Positions 5,165 to 5,526 of a stretch of 5,526 nucleotides of DNA are shown piece after piece; positions within the stretch are counted from its first letter, which is position 1, and every line of letters begins with the position of its first letter. The DNA lies in the NCBI GenBank assembly GCA_023389135.1, contig JAEWEX010000288.1, positions 1 through 5,526 on the forward strand, read 5' to 3'. A model generated the notes under the pieces. The model saw only the letters and a list, made by a program, of their open reading frames with translations, was not told the origin of the DNA and did no database searches. This DNA is from Pseudomonadota bacterium (GTDB lineage Bacteria; Pseudomonadota; Alphaproteobacteria; Rhizobiales; Methylopilaceae). Position numbers and translations under genes: made by a program.

Positions 5165-5526
5165 TCAGGCGGCCCGGAGCTGTGCCTTGGGAATGAGCTC
5201 CTCCTCGCCCAGCCGATCGAGGTGGCAGGCGAACATGGCGTGGCTGTCCACACAGTCGTGGAAGCCGTATCGGCGCGCCTTCAGGGTCGAGGACATGATG
5301 TCCCAGTCGCACGAGAAGGCGTAGTTGGCGTAGGTCCAGTTGGCCGCGTCCTCGAACCGCGTCGGTGGCAGGCCATGGCGCGAGACGATGGCGTCCCAGA
5401 GCGGCGCCTTGTCGGCCATGAACTGCACGAGGTCGATCTGCTGCGGCTCCGCCGTCGCCATGGCGAAATGCCGCGCGACCAGCGGCCAGACATGCTCGAA
5501 GCGGATGAAATCACCATTGGTGATGT
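5165..5526 (-). CDS. SDR-family oxidoreductase, PRISE type (C-terminal part)
   Basis: C-terminal 119 residues of an NAD(P)-dependent short-chain dehydrogenase/reductase; the 5' end lies beyond the window. The frame is open to the right edge, so the internal ATG at 5461 is not the true start. It resembles the PRISE group (progesterone 5-beta-reductase/iridoid synthase-like), whose plant members reduce enone C=C bonds with NADPH. Seen: ITNGDFIRFEHVWP, matching the group's NxTNGDxFxWxxxWP segment; then FMADKAPLWDAIVSRHGL, matching its MxDKxPVWDxIVxxxGL segment; then CDWDIMSSTLKARRYGFHD near the end, where the group has a K-(A/S)-R-x-(F/Y)-GF motif. The Rossmann cofactor motif and catalytic residues are off the window and cannot be checked. 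The stop is 49 bases before dctP on the same strand, so it is probably the upstream gene of the TRAP operon. The substrate is unknown; bacterial members are often annotated only as NAD-dependent epimerase/dehydratase. Confidence 0.85.
   Translation of the reverse strand, partial: ITNGDFIRFEHVWPLVARHFAMATAEPQQIDLVQFMADKAPLWDAIVSRHGLPPTRFEDAANWTYANYAFSCDWDIMSSTLKARRYGFHDCVDSHAMFACHLDRLGEEELIPKAQLRAA

Noticed and set aside
4234..5196. Plus-strand open frame (320 codons) opposite dctP
   Set aside because: Antisense shadow of a well-supported DctP gene; its start has no ribosome site and the product has no recognisable domain.
1..5526. CRISPR array, tRNA or other RNA gene, defence island or prophage genes
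   Set aside because: No regularly spaced repeats, cloverleaf-like segments or related protein families were seen on either strand.

Overview
The window is GC-rich DNA from a proteobacterium, most likely an alphaproteobacterium. Three things point there: the fumC – DUF4169 – ribbon-helix-helix (RHH) neighbourhood that recurs in that class, the frequent GTG starts, and the tripartite TRAP transporter. Species cannot be named from this sequence. Both ends cut through genes.

Layout. Plus strand, 1-1923: the 3' two thirds of class II fumarase (fumC), then a compact ccdA-ccdB type II toxin-antitoxin pair, then a 60-residue basic DUF4169 protein and a 74-residue RHH protein. The four small genes are packed with 0 to 9 bases between them. 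They look like one transcription unit, in which ccdAB lies between fumC and the two genes that usually follow it. Position 1924 to about 2200 holds the left end of an IS5-type insertion sequence. Its transposase is cut off after about 51 recognisable residues. From 2209 to the end everything is on the minus strand. Read 5' to 3' on that strand it is the C-terminal part of a PRISE-type short-chain dehydrogenase/reductase (SDR), dctP (periplasmic solute receptor), dctQ (small membrane subunit) and dctM (large membrane subunit). A strong 10-bp inverted repeat lies between dctP and dctQ.

How the genes work together. FumC interconverts fumarate and malate in the TCA cycle. CcdB would poison DNA gyrase unless bound by CcdA, and CcdA with CcdB would repress their own promoter. 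A pair of TGCGCA palindromes just before the better-supported GTG start of ccdA is a candidate operator. The TRAP genes encode a complete Na+-driven importer for an organic acid or similar solute. The adjoining reductase probably acts on the imported compound or a product of it, but the substrate cannot be read from the sequence. The IS remnant marks a rearrangement boundary between the fumC block and the convergent TRAP operon.

I see no CRISPR array, RNA gene or clearly new defence system. The points most worth a second look are the ccdAB placement and operator, the IS/TRAP junction, and the PRISE reductase-TRAP pairing.
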